Assembly: GCA_937916365.1 (NCBI GenBank)
Contig: CALFSY010000266.1
Location: 1-5,112 of the forward strand
DNA: 5,112 bases
DNA from: an uncultured Jannaschia sp.
Lineage (GTDB): Bacteria > Pseudomonadota > Alphaproteobacteria > Rhodobacterales > Rhodobacteraceae
Reading direction: 5' to 3'
This document shows positions 1 through 5,103 of this stretch, in pieces (the first letter of the stretch is position 1; each line of letters begins with the position of its first letter). The notes beneath the pieces were generated by a model. It was not told the DNA's origin and did not search any database. It saw nothing but the letters and a program-made list of their open reading frames with translations. The position numbers were made by a program, and so were the translations under genes.

Positions 1-543
1 CCAATCAGGCGCGGCAGGGGACAGTACGATTTCCTCGGACAAGGCCACAATATCAGCGTCTAGGTTTTGGGCTAGACGGGCGTAAGATTGGGTAAGGGTC
101 GGGCGAATTTGCAACCGGCCTGTGTAGGCGTTCAGATGGTCGGTACGGTCAAAATCGAACCAAAGCCAGGTCGCGCCGGGTGGGGGGGTATCAAATTCCA
201 AACACGCGCCGAAATGGTCGATAAGGTGGCGGGTTCCGGGCATGGCGCCAATGTCTCGCATAGATCGGTCATAGGTGACATGCCGCGCATAGACCGCGAC
301 AAAGGCAAGCGCGCCACTTTCTACCCGCACGAAGCTGGCCATGTAGGGCAGCTTGCGCAGGGTAGCCGTTGCAGGAGCGTTATGGGTGCTTTGATAAGTA
401 TTAAACACATCGGGCGCGGTGACGGCCAGCCACGGCAAAGCGCGCGCCAATTTCGGCTCCTTCGGCGTATGCAAAAGAATGGCAATATCGTTTGGGTCCA
501 ATCCCTCGGTGCGAAATAAATCATTGAGTTTCAAATCGTTCAC
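1..543 (-). CDS. GIY-YIG nuclease family-like protein, N-terminal part (runs off left edge)
   Basis: An open frame of 181 codons continues past position 1, so the C-terminus is not visible. It reads with normal protein character throughout. Recognisable stretches are LNDLFRTEGLDP (residues 6-17), LLHTPKEP (23-30), ALPWLA (35-40), NTYQSTH (48-54), MASFVR (68-73), WLWFDFD (126-132) and NLDADIVAL (160-168). From memory these resemble the N-terminal region of alphaproteobacterial proteins annotated as GIY-YIG nuclease family, whose catalytic GIY-YIG domain lies in the C-terminal part. That domain would be beyond the edge, so nuclease function is inference. There is no signal peptide or membrane segment. 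The GTG start overlaps the ruvA stop in a GTGA arrangement, implying translational coupling. A TTG start at 534 is an alternative: it has GGAG 8 nt upstream and gives an MKLNDLF N-terminus. No in-frame ATG lies near the start. The family call is moderate; that it is a real gene is much surer. Confidence 0.6.
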   Translation of the reverse strand, partial: MNDLKLNDLFRTEGLDPNDIAILLHTPKEPKLARALPWLAVTAPDVFNTYQSTHNAPATATLRKLPYMASFVRVESGALAFVAVYARHVTYDRSMRDIGAMPGTRHLIDHFGACLEFDTPPPGATWLWFDFDRTDHLNAYTGRLQIRPTLTQSYARLAQNLDADIVALSEEIVLSPAAPDW

Positions 544-1187
544 TCCCTCGGGGCCAGGGTGCGCAGGGCGGCGCGGATCAGGGCGGGGGTATCGGCGGTG
601 GGTGTATCTTGCAGGGCATGGGCCACCGCCTGCGCCGCATCTATTGGCGCATAGCCCAGGTTGGTAAGGGCCGACAGGGCCTCGGCCTGCGCAACGCTGT
701 CTGTGGAAAGGGGTGGCGGGGCAACGGCGGCGGGGCCACCCGTGGTTGATGCCTGCGTGGGGGCAGCACCGCCCAGCGCCATGGTGGCGGGGGCCTTGCC
801 CTTTAACTCGTTCACCACCCGCTGCGCGATTTTCGGGCCCACCCCGGGGGCGGCACGCACGGCGGCCCAATCGCCAATGGTAATGGCACGCGCGATGCCC
901 TCGGCCCCCAGTGTGCCCAAGATTGCCAACGCGGCCTTTGCACCGATCCCCTGAACCCCGATCAACAGGCGATACCAATCGCGTTCATGGGATGTCAAAA
1001 ATCCAAACAGTTGCAGCACGTCTTCGCGCACCAACAAATCAGTGTAAAGCGCGGCCGCTTCGCCCAGGGTGGGCAGGGCGGCAAGCGTTGGTTCCGTGCA
1101 ATAGACGATATACCCCACACCGCCCACATCCAACAGCACATGATCCATCGCGCGATATTCGATACGACCGGTCAGTTTGCCAATCAT
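540..1187 (-). CDS. ruvA: Holliday junction branch migration complex subunit RuvA
   Basis: RuvA binds four-way DNA junctions as a tetramer and loads the RuvB helicase for branch migration in recombinational repair, in the cytoplasm. The 215-residue length is slightly above the roughly 200 usual for the family. Residues 1-64 form the OB-fold domain, with MIGKLTGRIE at the start and VGGVGYIVYC at 21-30. The acidic pin residues E55 and D56 lie in LLVREDVLQLFGF. Two helix-hairpin-helix motifs follow: LIGVQGIGAKAALAIL (75-90) and APGVGPKIAQRVVNELKGK (113-131). A long Ala/Pro/Thr-rich linker (about 132-162) leads to the RuvB-contacting domain III (about 163-212). The ATG start has AAGGGG 8 nt upstream and lies 15 nt after the ruvC stop. 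The stop overlaps the GTG of the next gene. Co-transcription with ruvC is very likely. The partner ruvB is not in the window. Confidence 0.97.
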   Translation of the reverse strand: MIGKLTGRIEYRAMDHVLLDVGGVGYIVYCTEPTLAALPTLGEAAALYTDLLVREDVLQLFGFLTSHERDWYRLLIGVQGIGAKAALAILGTLGAEGIARAITIGDWAAVRAAPGVGPKIAQRVVNELKGKAPATMALGGAAPTQASTTGGPAAVAPPPLSTDSVAQAEALSALTNLGYAPIDAAQAVAHALQDTPTADTPALIRAALRTLAPRE

Positions 1188-1202
1188 CGGATGCGCCCCT
1201 TA

Positions 1203-1706
1203 TTATTGCGCCGCGGCCAAGGCCGCCGCCAACCGCCCCGCCGATTGCGCATGAAACGCATGGCACAGCGCGATGGCCAACGCATCGGCGGCATCCGGCC
1301 CGATGGGGGCACACCCGGGCAGTTGCAACCGCACCATATGGTCGATTTGCCGTTTGTCCGCATGCCCCACACCAACGACGGTTTTTTTCACAGTGTTGGG
1401 GGCATATTCGGCCACCGGCAAACCGGCCTGCGCCGGCACCAAAATCGCCACGCCGCGGGCTTGGCCTAACTTCAACGTGCCTGCCCCATCGCGGTTGACA
1501 AATGTTTGTTCGATCGCCGCTGCTTGGGGTGCAAATTGCGCCACCACATCCGATAACAAACGATGCAGCCGCAACAAACGGGTCGCCAAATCGCCCGCAC
1601 CGCTGTGACATTGGCCGTTGGCGATATGGGTCAACCGCCCGCCTTGCGATTCAATCACCCCCCAGCCAAGGCATCTCAGCCCCGGGTCAATTCCGATGAT
1701 GCGCAT
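1203..1706 (-). CDS. ruvC: Crossover junction endodeoxyribonuclease RuvC
   Basis: RuvC is the dimeric resolvase that nicks Holliday junctions symmetrically in the RuvABC resolvasome, using an RNase H-like fold and divalent metal ions. The 167-residue protein is close to the E. coli length of 173. The four catalytic carboxylates are all present at the E. coli numbering: D7 in MRIIGIDPGL, E66 in AAIEQTFV, and D138 and D141 in GPDAADALAIA. Basic residues K107/K108 (NTVKKTV) and K118 (HADKRQ) match the conserved DNA-contacting lysines. The segment FVNRDGAGTLKLGQARG (69-85) is typical of the family. The ATG start is preceded by GCGGGG 6 nt upstream. The gene ends in tandem TAA TAA stops and is first in a leftward operon with ruvA. 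No LexA-type site of the GTTC-N7-GTTC kind was seen upstream, so SOS control is not supported by the sequence. Confidence 0.97.
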   Translation of the reverse strand: MRIIGIDPGLRCLGWGVIESQGGRLTHIANGQCHSGAGDLATRLLRLHRLLSDVVAQFAPQAAAIEQTFVNRDGAGTLKLGQARGVAILVPAQAGLPVAEYAPNTVKKTVVGVGHADKRQIDHMVRLQLPGCAPIGPDAADALAIALCHAFHAQSAGRLAAALAAAQ

Positions 1707-1723
1707 GTGCTGCCCCGCTTTTT

Positions 1724-1742
1724 ATTCTAGTGCTAATTCTAG
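1724..1742. repeat. Short direct repeat ATTCTAG x2 in the ruvC leader
   Basis: ATTCTAG occurs at 1724-1730 and again at 1736-1742, 12 bp start to start. On the ruvC strand this places TAGAAT twice, 18-30 bp upstream of the start, so one copy could act as a -10 element. A related 8-bp inverted pair, GTGCTAAT (1730-1737) and ATTAGCAC (1798-1805), overlaps it. CTAG is usually a rare tetramer in bacterial genomes. The function is unknown and the repeat may be chance. Confidence 0.35.
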
Positions 1743-1833
1743 GTTGGGTTTATTTGTTTTTTGGCAGGATTTTATATTGCCGCGACGTTTTTGCATCATT
1801 AGCACGAAAAGCGAACATTGACCAGTGCATCGT

Positions 1834-1844
1834 AAAATCGCCAT
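1834..1844 (+). repeat. AAAATCGCCAT, degenerate copy of the intergenic repeat arm
   Basis: This 11-mer differs by one base (T for C at position 5) from the core of the inverted-repeat arm at 1887-1897 and has the same orientation. It begins 53 bp before that arm. It may be a third binding half-site for the same factor, or chance similarity. Confidence 0.35.
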
Positions 1845-1885
1845 GTTTGCAGCCCCTTTGTAGCAACATGGGATAACACGGCATC

Positions 1886-1966
1886 CAAAACCGCCATTAA
1901 ACCGCAAAAACGCGACATTTTCATATGGAATTTTTGTTTTTTGTTCAGGTATTTATGGCGGTTTTG
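1886..1966. repeat. 12-bp perfect inverted repeat (CAAAACCGCCAT / ATGGCGGTTTTG)
   Basis: The left arm is 1886-1897 and the right arm 1955-1966, separated by 57 bp of AT-rich sequence. The match is perfect over 12 bp, which is unlikely by chance in 393 bp. The spacer is too long for a compact hairpin terminator and neither arm is followed by a T tract. Two operator sites for one dimeric or looping regulator of the divergent promoters is the more natural reading. I do not recognise the motif as the site of a known regulator. Confidence 0.6.
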
Positions 1967-1978
1967 CGTCATGCAAAA
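1962..1978. promoter_or_regulatory. Operator-like palindrome TTTTGC-N5-GCAAAA
   Basis: Two 6-bp inverted half-sites (1962-1967 and 1973-1978) flank GTCAT. The size and symmetry are those of a homodimeric transcription-factor site. It overlaps the right arm of the 12-bp inverted repeat and the first unit of the 13-bp direct repeat, and lies about 120 bp upstream of the DUF1127 start. The regulator is not identified. Confidence 0.4.
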
Positions 1979-2004
1979 AATGCAACTGACCCATGCAAAA
2001 AATG
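1970..2004. repeat. 13-bp direct repeat CATGCAAAAAATG x2, 22-bp period
   Basis: Perfect copies lie at 1970-1982 and 1992-2004. The 22-bp start-to-start distance is close to two turns of B-DNA, so both copies would present the same face of the helix. Each carries an A6 tract, and further A/T tracts occur nearby at similar intervals (2012-2015, 2020-2023). A binding array or intrinsically bent upstream element for the DUF1127 promoter is plausible. Confidence 0.6.
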
Positions 2005-2008
2005 ATGC

Positions 2009-2036
2009 TTGTTTTGGTGAAAATCATCTCTTACGT
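2009..2036 (+). promoter_or_regulatory. Tentative promoter of the DUF1127 gene
   Basis: TTGTTT (2009-2014) and TTACGT (2031-2036) are separated by 16 bp and would give a transcript with a leader of about 55-60 nt. The -10 match is poor for sigma-70. Alphaproteobacterial DUF1127 genes are often under alternative (heat-shock) sigma factors, and the CTTG at 2008-2011 would fit a heat-shock -35 element. This is a weak call. Confidence 0.2.
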
Positions 2037-2049
2037 GCCCTTTACGAAC

Positions 2050-2090
2050 AGGGGAATTTTCCCCTTTCACCAACCGACGATCGGAAAGGA
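2050..2090 (+). promoter_or_regulatory. Leader with alternative hairpins around the DUF1127 ribosome binding site
   Basis: The Shine-Dalgarno GGAAAGGA (2083-2090) lies 9 nt before the ATG. GAAAGG within it (2084-2089) is perfectly complementary to CCTTTC at 2063-2068. The intervening CGA-CGA-TCG (2075-2083) can add a small inner stem. A competing hairpin AGGGGAA/TTCCCCT (2050-2056 with 2059-2065, 2-nt loop) uses part of the same C-rich strand, so the two folds exclude each other. In one fold the ribosome binding site is masked; in the other it is free. This is seen in sequence only; regulation (thermometer or switch) is inference. Confidence 0.4.
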
Positions 2091-2099
2091 AAATAACCG

Positions 2100-2306
2100 A
2101 TGGCTATTATGACGAACCGCTCCGTTGGCGCCGGATTCAGCGCCGCCCGTATTCTTGCCGATTTCGTCGGCATGATCTCTGCCTGGAACGATGCCCGGGT
2201 GACGCGCAAGGCGCTATCACGTCTATCGGACCATGAGCTGGACGATTTAGGTCTAGTGCGCGGGGATATTGACGATATAGCGGCCAACGCCCACACACGG
2301 TATTGA
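2100..2306 (+). CDS. DUF1127 domain-containing small protein
   Basis: The product is a 68-residue protein with no signal peptide or membrane segment. The C-terminal half carries the DUF1127 (YjiS-like) signature. W29 and R36 (ISAWNDARVTRKAL) are followed by LSDHELDDLGLVRGDID (42-58), with the characteristic L-S-D-x-E-L...L-G-L...R-G-D-I spacing. Residues 1-24 are the usual variable N-terminus. DUF1127 proteins are small and often stress-inducible. In Rhodobacter sphaeroides one member, CcaF1, has been described as an RNA-binding protein affecting RNA turnover, so an RNA-related role is possible but not shown here. The ATG at 2100 has a strong Shine-Dalgarno (GGAAAGGA, 9 nt spacing). A second ATG at 2109 is less well placed. 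The gene is monocistronic, divergent from ruvC, convergent with prmA, and closed by a terminator at 2367-2410. Confidence 0.93.
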   Translation: MAIMTNRSVGAGFSAARILADFVGMISAWNDARVTRKALSRLSDHELDDLGLVRGDIDDIAANAHTRY

Positions 2307-2359
2307 TGTGTGCTTAAACGGTCTTTCACCTGACCCGCCGCAGATTTGCAAATAGGTGA
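2292..2359 (+). other. Structured 3' UTR of the DUF1127 mRNA
   Basis: Two hairpins can form before the terminator. CACACA/TGTGTG (2292-2297 with 2307-2312) spans the TGA stop with a 9-nt loop. TCACCT/AGGTGA (2326-2331 with 2354-2359) encloses 22 nt. With the terminator hairpin this makes a trailer of about 100 nt. Trailers of DUF1127 mRNAs are a known source of processed small RNAs in Rhodobacter. The CCUCCUCCC motif of that sRNA family is absent here, so an sRNA is only a possibility. Confidence 0.3.
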
Positions 2360-2366
2360 TGTTCAG

Positions 2367-2410
2367 ATGCTGCCCACGTAACCTAAAATGGTCGTGGGCA
2401 GTATTTTTTT
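2367..2410 (+). terminator. Rho-independent terminator of the DUF1127 gene
   Basis: The perfect 9-bp stem CTGCCCACG (2370-2378) / CGTGGGCAG (2393-2401) extends outward by G-T, T-A and A-T pairs to 2367/2404. An inner ACC/GGT pair (2381-2383 with 2390-2392) tightens the loop. Seven consecutive T follow at 2404-2410. On the minus strand there is no T tract after the hairpin, so it should act mainly rightwards and would not efficiently stop transcripts from prmA. Confidence 0.9.
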
Positions 2411-2464
2411 GTGCGCCCACCTACTCATACCAGGGTTGTTGGCATTATTTTTGACACCATAATG

Positions 2465-3337
2465 TTAGTTGACCTTACACAACGTCAATGTCGCCCATTC
2501 GGTGATAATCTTTTGGTTGGAAAGCGCAAAACCATGTGCTTGGTAAGTGTCTAAAACTTCACTGGCCTGATCATTAAGCACCCCTGATAGGATGACATAA
2601 CCCCCCGGTGCGGTATGCGCCGCCATAGCAGGGGCAAGTTGGATCAGCGGACCTTTCAGAATATTCGCAAAAACAAGGTCATATGGCGCGATCGAATGAT
2701 GATTGGGGTGGCTAAAACCCGTGGCCTCAATACACAATACACGGTCCATTACGCCGTTGGCGCGCACGTTGGCTTGCGCAACTTCAACCGCCACGGAATC
2801 AATGTCTGAGGCGATCACCGGCGCGGGGCATGTTTTGGCCGCGGCAATGGCCAAAACCGCCGTGCCACACCCAATATCGGCAACGTTTGTGGGTGTGTGG
2901 CCCATATGCAGGAGGGCATCAAAGGCCGCTAAACACCCCTGCGTGGTGCCGTGATGCCCGGTGCCAAAGGCCATAGAGGCCTCAATCATCAATGCGGTTT
3001 TACCTTTTGGCACATTTTCCACATCATGTGCCCCATACACAAAAAAACGACCGGCGGTGATGGGGTGTAGACCACGTTGCACATGCGCCACCCAATCGGT
3101 TTGCGGCAGCTGCGAGATGCGAAAGGGATGTGCACGATAGGCCGCCGCCAAAAGCGTCAGCGCAATATCATCGGGTGGTTCGGTGAAATAGGCGCCGACC
3201 TCCCACATGCCTGATCCATCCTCTACCTCAAACACGCCTATGCCCGTGGGCGGGGGATCAAGGGTTTCGATGGCCGATCCCAACGCCTGGGCCGCATCCT
3301 GGCCCAATAGAGTTGTCAAAGCGGTAAAGGTTGGCAT
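2465..3337 (-). CDS. prmA: Ribosomal protein L11 methyltransferase PrmA
   Basis: PrmA uses S-adenosylmethionine to trimethylate amino groups of ribosomal protein L11 in the cytoplasm. At 290 residues it has the family's usual length (E. coli 293). The N-terminal substrate-recognition domain (about 1-95) is followed by a linker and a Rossmann-fold methyltransferase domain. Diagnostic motifs are MAFGTGHHGTTQGCL (122-136), SAM-binding motif I VADIGCGTAVLAIAAAK (152-168), the acidic motif ASDID (176-180) and FANILKGPL (223-231). The last corresponds to the NILAGPL-type motif of other PrmA proteins. The ATG start is preceded by GGGTAGGG about 10 nt upstream. The gene begins 20 nt after the transporter stop, so it is probably the last gene of a leftward transcript. 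No minus-strand intrinsic terminator is evident downstream. Identification is firm. Confidence 0.96.
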   Translation of the reverse strand: MPTFTALTTLLGQDAAQALGSAIETLDPPPTGIGVFEVEDGSGMWEVGAYFTEPPDDIALTLLAAAYRAHPFRISQLPQTDWVAHVQRGLHPITAGRFFVYGAHDVENVPKGKTALMIEASMAFGTGHHGTTQGCLAAFDALLHMGHTPTNVADIGCGTAVLAIAAAKTCPAPVIASDIDSVAVEVAQANVRANGVMDRVLCIEATGFSHPNHHSIAPYDLVFANILKGPLIQLAPAMAAHTAPGGYVILSGVLNDQASEVLDTYQAHGFALSNQKIITEWATLTLCKVN

Positions 3338-3357
3338 TTTGCGGGCACCCTACCCCA

Positions 3358-4614
3358 TTATACGGCGGGTATAGCCCGCAGCACAGGCCGTTTTAGCAAC
3401 GTTTCCCGCCCGGGTTTGGGGTGACGCGGCACCAAAACCGACAGGCCCAGAGACACCGCCGCCATCCCCGCCGCCATAATAAACACAGCCGTGGGAGAGG
3501 TCAGCCACAGATACCCCAACGCAGCGGGCAAAAACACCGCCGCAATGTGATTGATGGTAAAGGCCACCGCCACCGTGGGGGCAATATCGGCAGGATCGGC
3601 AATTTTTTGGAAATAGGTTTTTATGGCAAGCGCCAGCGCAAAAAACACATGGTTTACAACATATAACCCCGCCGCCATGCCCGCGCCCCAATCGTAAACA
3701 TAAATTCCGGCATACAGCAGAAAGATTGCCCCCAATCCACCATATTCCACGATCAAAGCCAAACGTTCGCCAAACCGCGCAACAATTTTGCCCAAGATAG
3801 GGGCAAAAACCATGTTCACCACTAATGCCCCCATGAACAGCGCGGTGATTTGGTGCACCTCAAACCCATAGCGTTCGACCATCATAAAACCGGCGAACAC
3901 AACAAAGATTTGCCGCCGGGGACCGGACATGAATTGTAGCGCATAATACAACCAATACCGCCGCCGCAGGATCATTTTTTTTGTTTGTGCGTCGGGGCTT
4001 TCAAATTGTGGATAGGCAAAGAATACCCACACCGCCAATGCCGCGGTAACACCACCAGCCACCCAATATACCAAATCATAGCTTAGGTCATAAACGCGCC
4101 ATGTGACCACGATCAAAAGATACGCCAACAATGTGGCCCCGGACCCAACCGCCAACAACCACCCCAGTGTTTGCGGCGCATGGCGTTTATCAATCCATTG
4201 CAACTGTAACGATTGATTAACCGTCTCGTAATAATGAAACCCGATCGAGCTTAGCAATGTAATCATCAAAAGCCCACCAAGCGATGGAAATTGCGCCGTT
4301 AACGCCGTGGCAACCCCTAATAGGATCAACGATAAAACGGCCAAAACCTGTTCCCGAATGAACATGATTAAAAAAATGACCCCGATGGCAAAAAACCCCG
4401 GAATTTCCCGCACCGTGTGCAACCACCCAATGTCAGAGCCATCAAACCCCGCGATTTCAATCACAAAGTTGTTAAGTAACGCCGACCACGTGGCAAACGC
4501 CACAGGCATGGCAAAGGCCATCACCGCCAACAACGCCACGGGTCGTCGCCACACCGGCAAATGCCGCGCCGCGTCTAATGACATCAAGGGAGTGCATAGA
4601 CGGTCCATCATCAT
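3358..4614 (-). CDS. Major facilitator superfamily transporter, substrate unknown
   Basis: This is a 418-residue inner-membrane protein with about twelve hydrophobic segments, roughly at 25-48, 71-86, 89-107, 112-128, 149-170, 181-200, 235-247, 255-274, 284-302, 311-331, 344-368 and 373-396. A charged central loop (about 202-219, with KK and RRR) separates the two six-helix halves, as in MFS proteins. GKIVARFGERLAL (275-287) after the eighth segment resembles MFS motif A. Polar residues in the membrane region, for example HYYETVNQ (127-134) and NHVFF (321-325), may face the substrate path. I cannot assign a substrate. The start is ambiguous between three tandem ATG codons (4614, 4611, 4608); no strong Shine-Dalgarno precedes them. 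It lies 93 nt downstream of the ridA-family gene and 20 nt upstream of prmA. The MFS call is good, function unknown. Confidence 0.85.
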   Translation of the reverse strand: MMMDRLCTPLMSLDAARHLPVWRRPVALLAVMAFAMPVAFATWSALLNNFVIEIAGFDGSDIGWLHTVREIPGFFAIGVIFLIMFIREQVLAVLSLILLGVATALTAQFPSLGGLLMITLLSSIGFHYYETVNQSLQLQWIDKRHAPQTLGWLLAVGSGATLLAYLLIVVTWRVYDLSYDLVYWVAGGVTAALAVWVFFAYPQFESPDAQTKKMILRRRYWLYYALQFMSGPRRQIFVVFAGFMMVERYGFEVHQITALFMGALVVNMVFAPILGKIVARFGERLALIVEYGGLGAIFLLYAGIYVYDWGAGMAAGLYVVNHVFFALALAIKTYFQKIADPADIAPTVAVAFTINHIAAVFLPAALGYLWLTSPTAVFIMAAGMAAVSLGLSVLVPRHPKPGRETLLKRPVLRAIPAV

Positions 4615-4707
4615 GCCCGCCGTCTATCGTAAGATATTCACAAAGCAAAGGCGGGGAAATACGATTGCGCTGGTATTGATTGCCGATGGTGGCGCCTCAT
4701 TACCCCC
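4615..4707. other. Spacer between the ridA-family gene and the transporter
   Basis: This 93-nt gap is long for an operon junction but shows no terminator hairpin with a T tract and no clear promoter. On the minus strand a 20-codon frame (ATG at 4698-4700, stop TGA) starts just after the ridA stop behind a G-rich run. Its product, MRRHHRQSIPAQSYFPAFAL, resembles nothing known to me, and it is not called as a gene. Transcription of ridA, transporter and prmA as one unit is plausible but not proven. Confidence 0.4.
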
Positions 4708-5103
4708 TTATGGCCGCCGCGCGATGCAATCAATTTCCACCAACGCCCCCACGGCCAATGCCGTAACACCCACAGTGGTGCGCGCGGGCAAACGATCAGG
4801 GGGGAAATACGTGGCATAAGCGGTGTTGAACGCCGCATAATCGCGGTCAAAATGGGTTAAATATCCGCGCATCTGCACCACATGGGACAGGTCAAGGTTC
4901 AGCGTCTTTAACACCAGCGACAGGTTGTCCATCACCCGATTGGTCTGTGCCGTGATGCCCATGGGCAACGCCGCATCGGGCGCATCAGGGTGCGTGGGCA
5001 TTTGGCCGGTGAGGAAAACCCAGCCGTCGGTTTCGACCGCGTGCGAAAACGGCGCCACAGGACGCGGGGCATTGGGGAGGAGGTGGAAAAGGGGGTTAGT
5101 CAT
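4708..5103 (-). CDS. RidA/YjgF/UK114 family protein
   Basis: RidA-family proteins form small trimers that hydrolyse reactive enamine/imine intermediates released by PLP enzymes. The 131-residue length is typical (about 115-135). Recognisable motifs are APFSHAVETDGWVFLTGQMP (17-36), matching the family's GPYSQAV...SGQ region, and ARTTVGVTALAVGALVEID (107-125). R108 is in the position of the catalytic arginine (R105 in E. coli RidA), and E123 matches E120. Differences from archetypal RidA are F19 where Tyr is usual, T32 in place of the SGQ serine, and T110 in place of the Cys of RSCVEV. It is therefore probably a non-archetypal Rid subgroup with an active-site arginine, and substrate preference may differ. 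The ATG start at 5103 is 9 nt from the window edge, so its ribosome binding site and any upstream gene cannot be fully seen; no Shine-Dalgarno is visible in those 9 nt. Confidence 0.9.
   Translation of the reverse strand: MTNPLFHLLPNAPRPVAPFSHAVETDGWVFLTGQMPTHPDAPDAALPMGITAQTNRVMDNLSLVLKTLNLDLSHVVQMRGYLTHFDRDYAAFNTAYATYFPPDRLPARTTVGVTALAVGALVEIDCIARRP

Larger units (their letters stand above)
1707..2099. other. AT-rich divergent intergenic region
   Basis: This 393-bp stretch lies between the divergent starts of ruvC (minus) and the DUF1127 gene (plus). It is clearly richer in A+T than the flanking genes and dense in A and T tracts, notably between about 1887 and 2025. No reading frame in it has coding character: the 61-codon minus-strand frame at 1722-1907 is low-complexity and matches nothing I know. 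It must contain the promoters of both flanking genes. It also holds several repeat elements listed separately. No canonical sigma-70 pair stands out on either strand. Confidence 0.8.

Noticed and set aside
911..1611. Long overlapping frames on both strands within ruvA and ruvC
   Set aside because: They are His/Arg/Pro-rich by-products of the high-GC third-position bias of the real genes.
1722..1907. 61-codon minus-strand frame in the intergenic region
   Set aside because: It overlaps the AT-rich repeat region, resembles no known protein and has no good ribosome binding site. It is best treated as noncoding.
1707..2099. LexA/SOS box (GTTC-N7-GTTC or GAAC-N7-GAAC) upstream of ruvC
   Set aside because: Single GAAC or GTTC half-sites occur (for example at 1813-1816, 1943-1946 and 2045-2048), but none has a partner at the required spacing.
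1707..2099. Fnr-type (TTGAT-N4-ATCAA), CtrA-type (TTAA-N7-TTAA) and OxyR-type (ATAG-N7-CTAT) sites
   Set aside because: Scanned by eye; no acceptable match found.
2042..2329. 95-codon minus-strand frame antisense to the DUF1127 gene
   Set aside because: It is a Ser/Arg-rich shadow of a clearly recognised plus-strand family member.
4638..4700. 20-codon minus-strand frame in the ridA-MFS gap
   Set aside because: It has an ATG shortly after a G-rich run, but the spacing is too short for a good ribosome binding site and the peptide has no recognisable features. Chance is likely at this length.
4307..4819. 170-codon plus-strand frame across the transporter and ridA-family genes
   Set aside because: It is antisense to two well-supported genes, has biased composition and shows no recognisable family.
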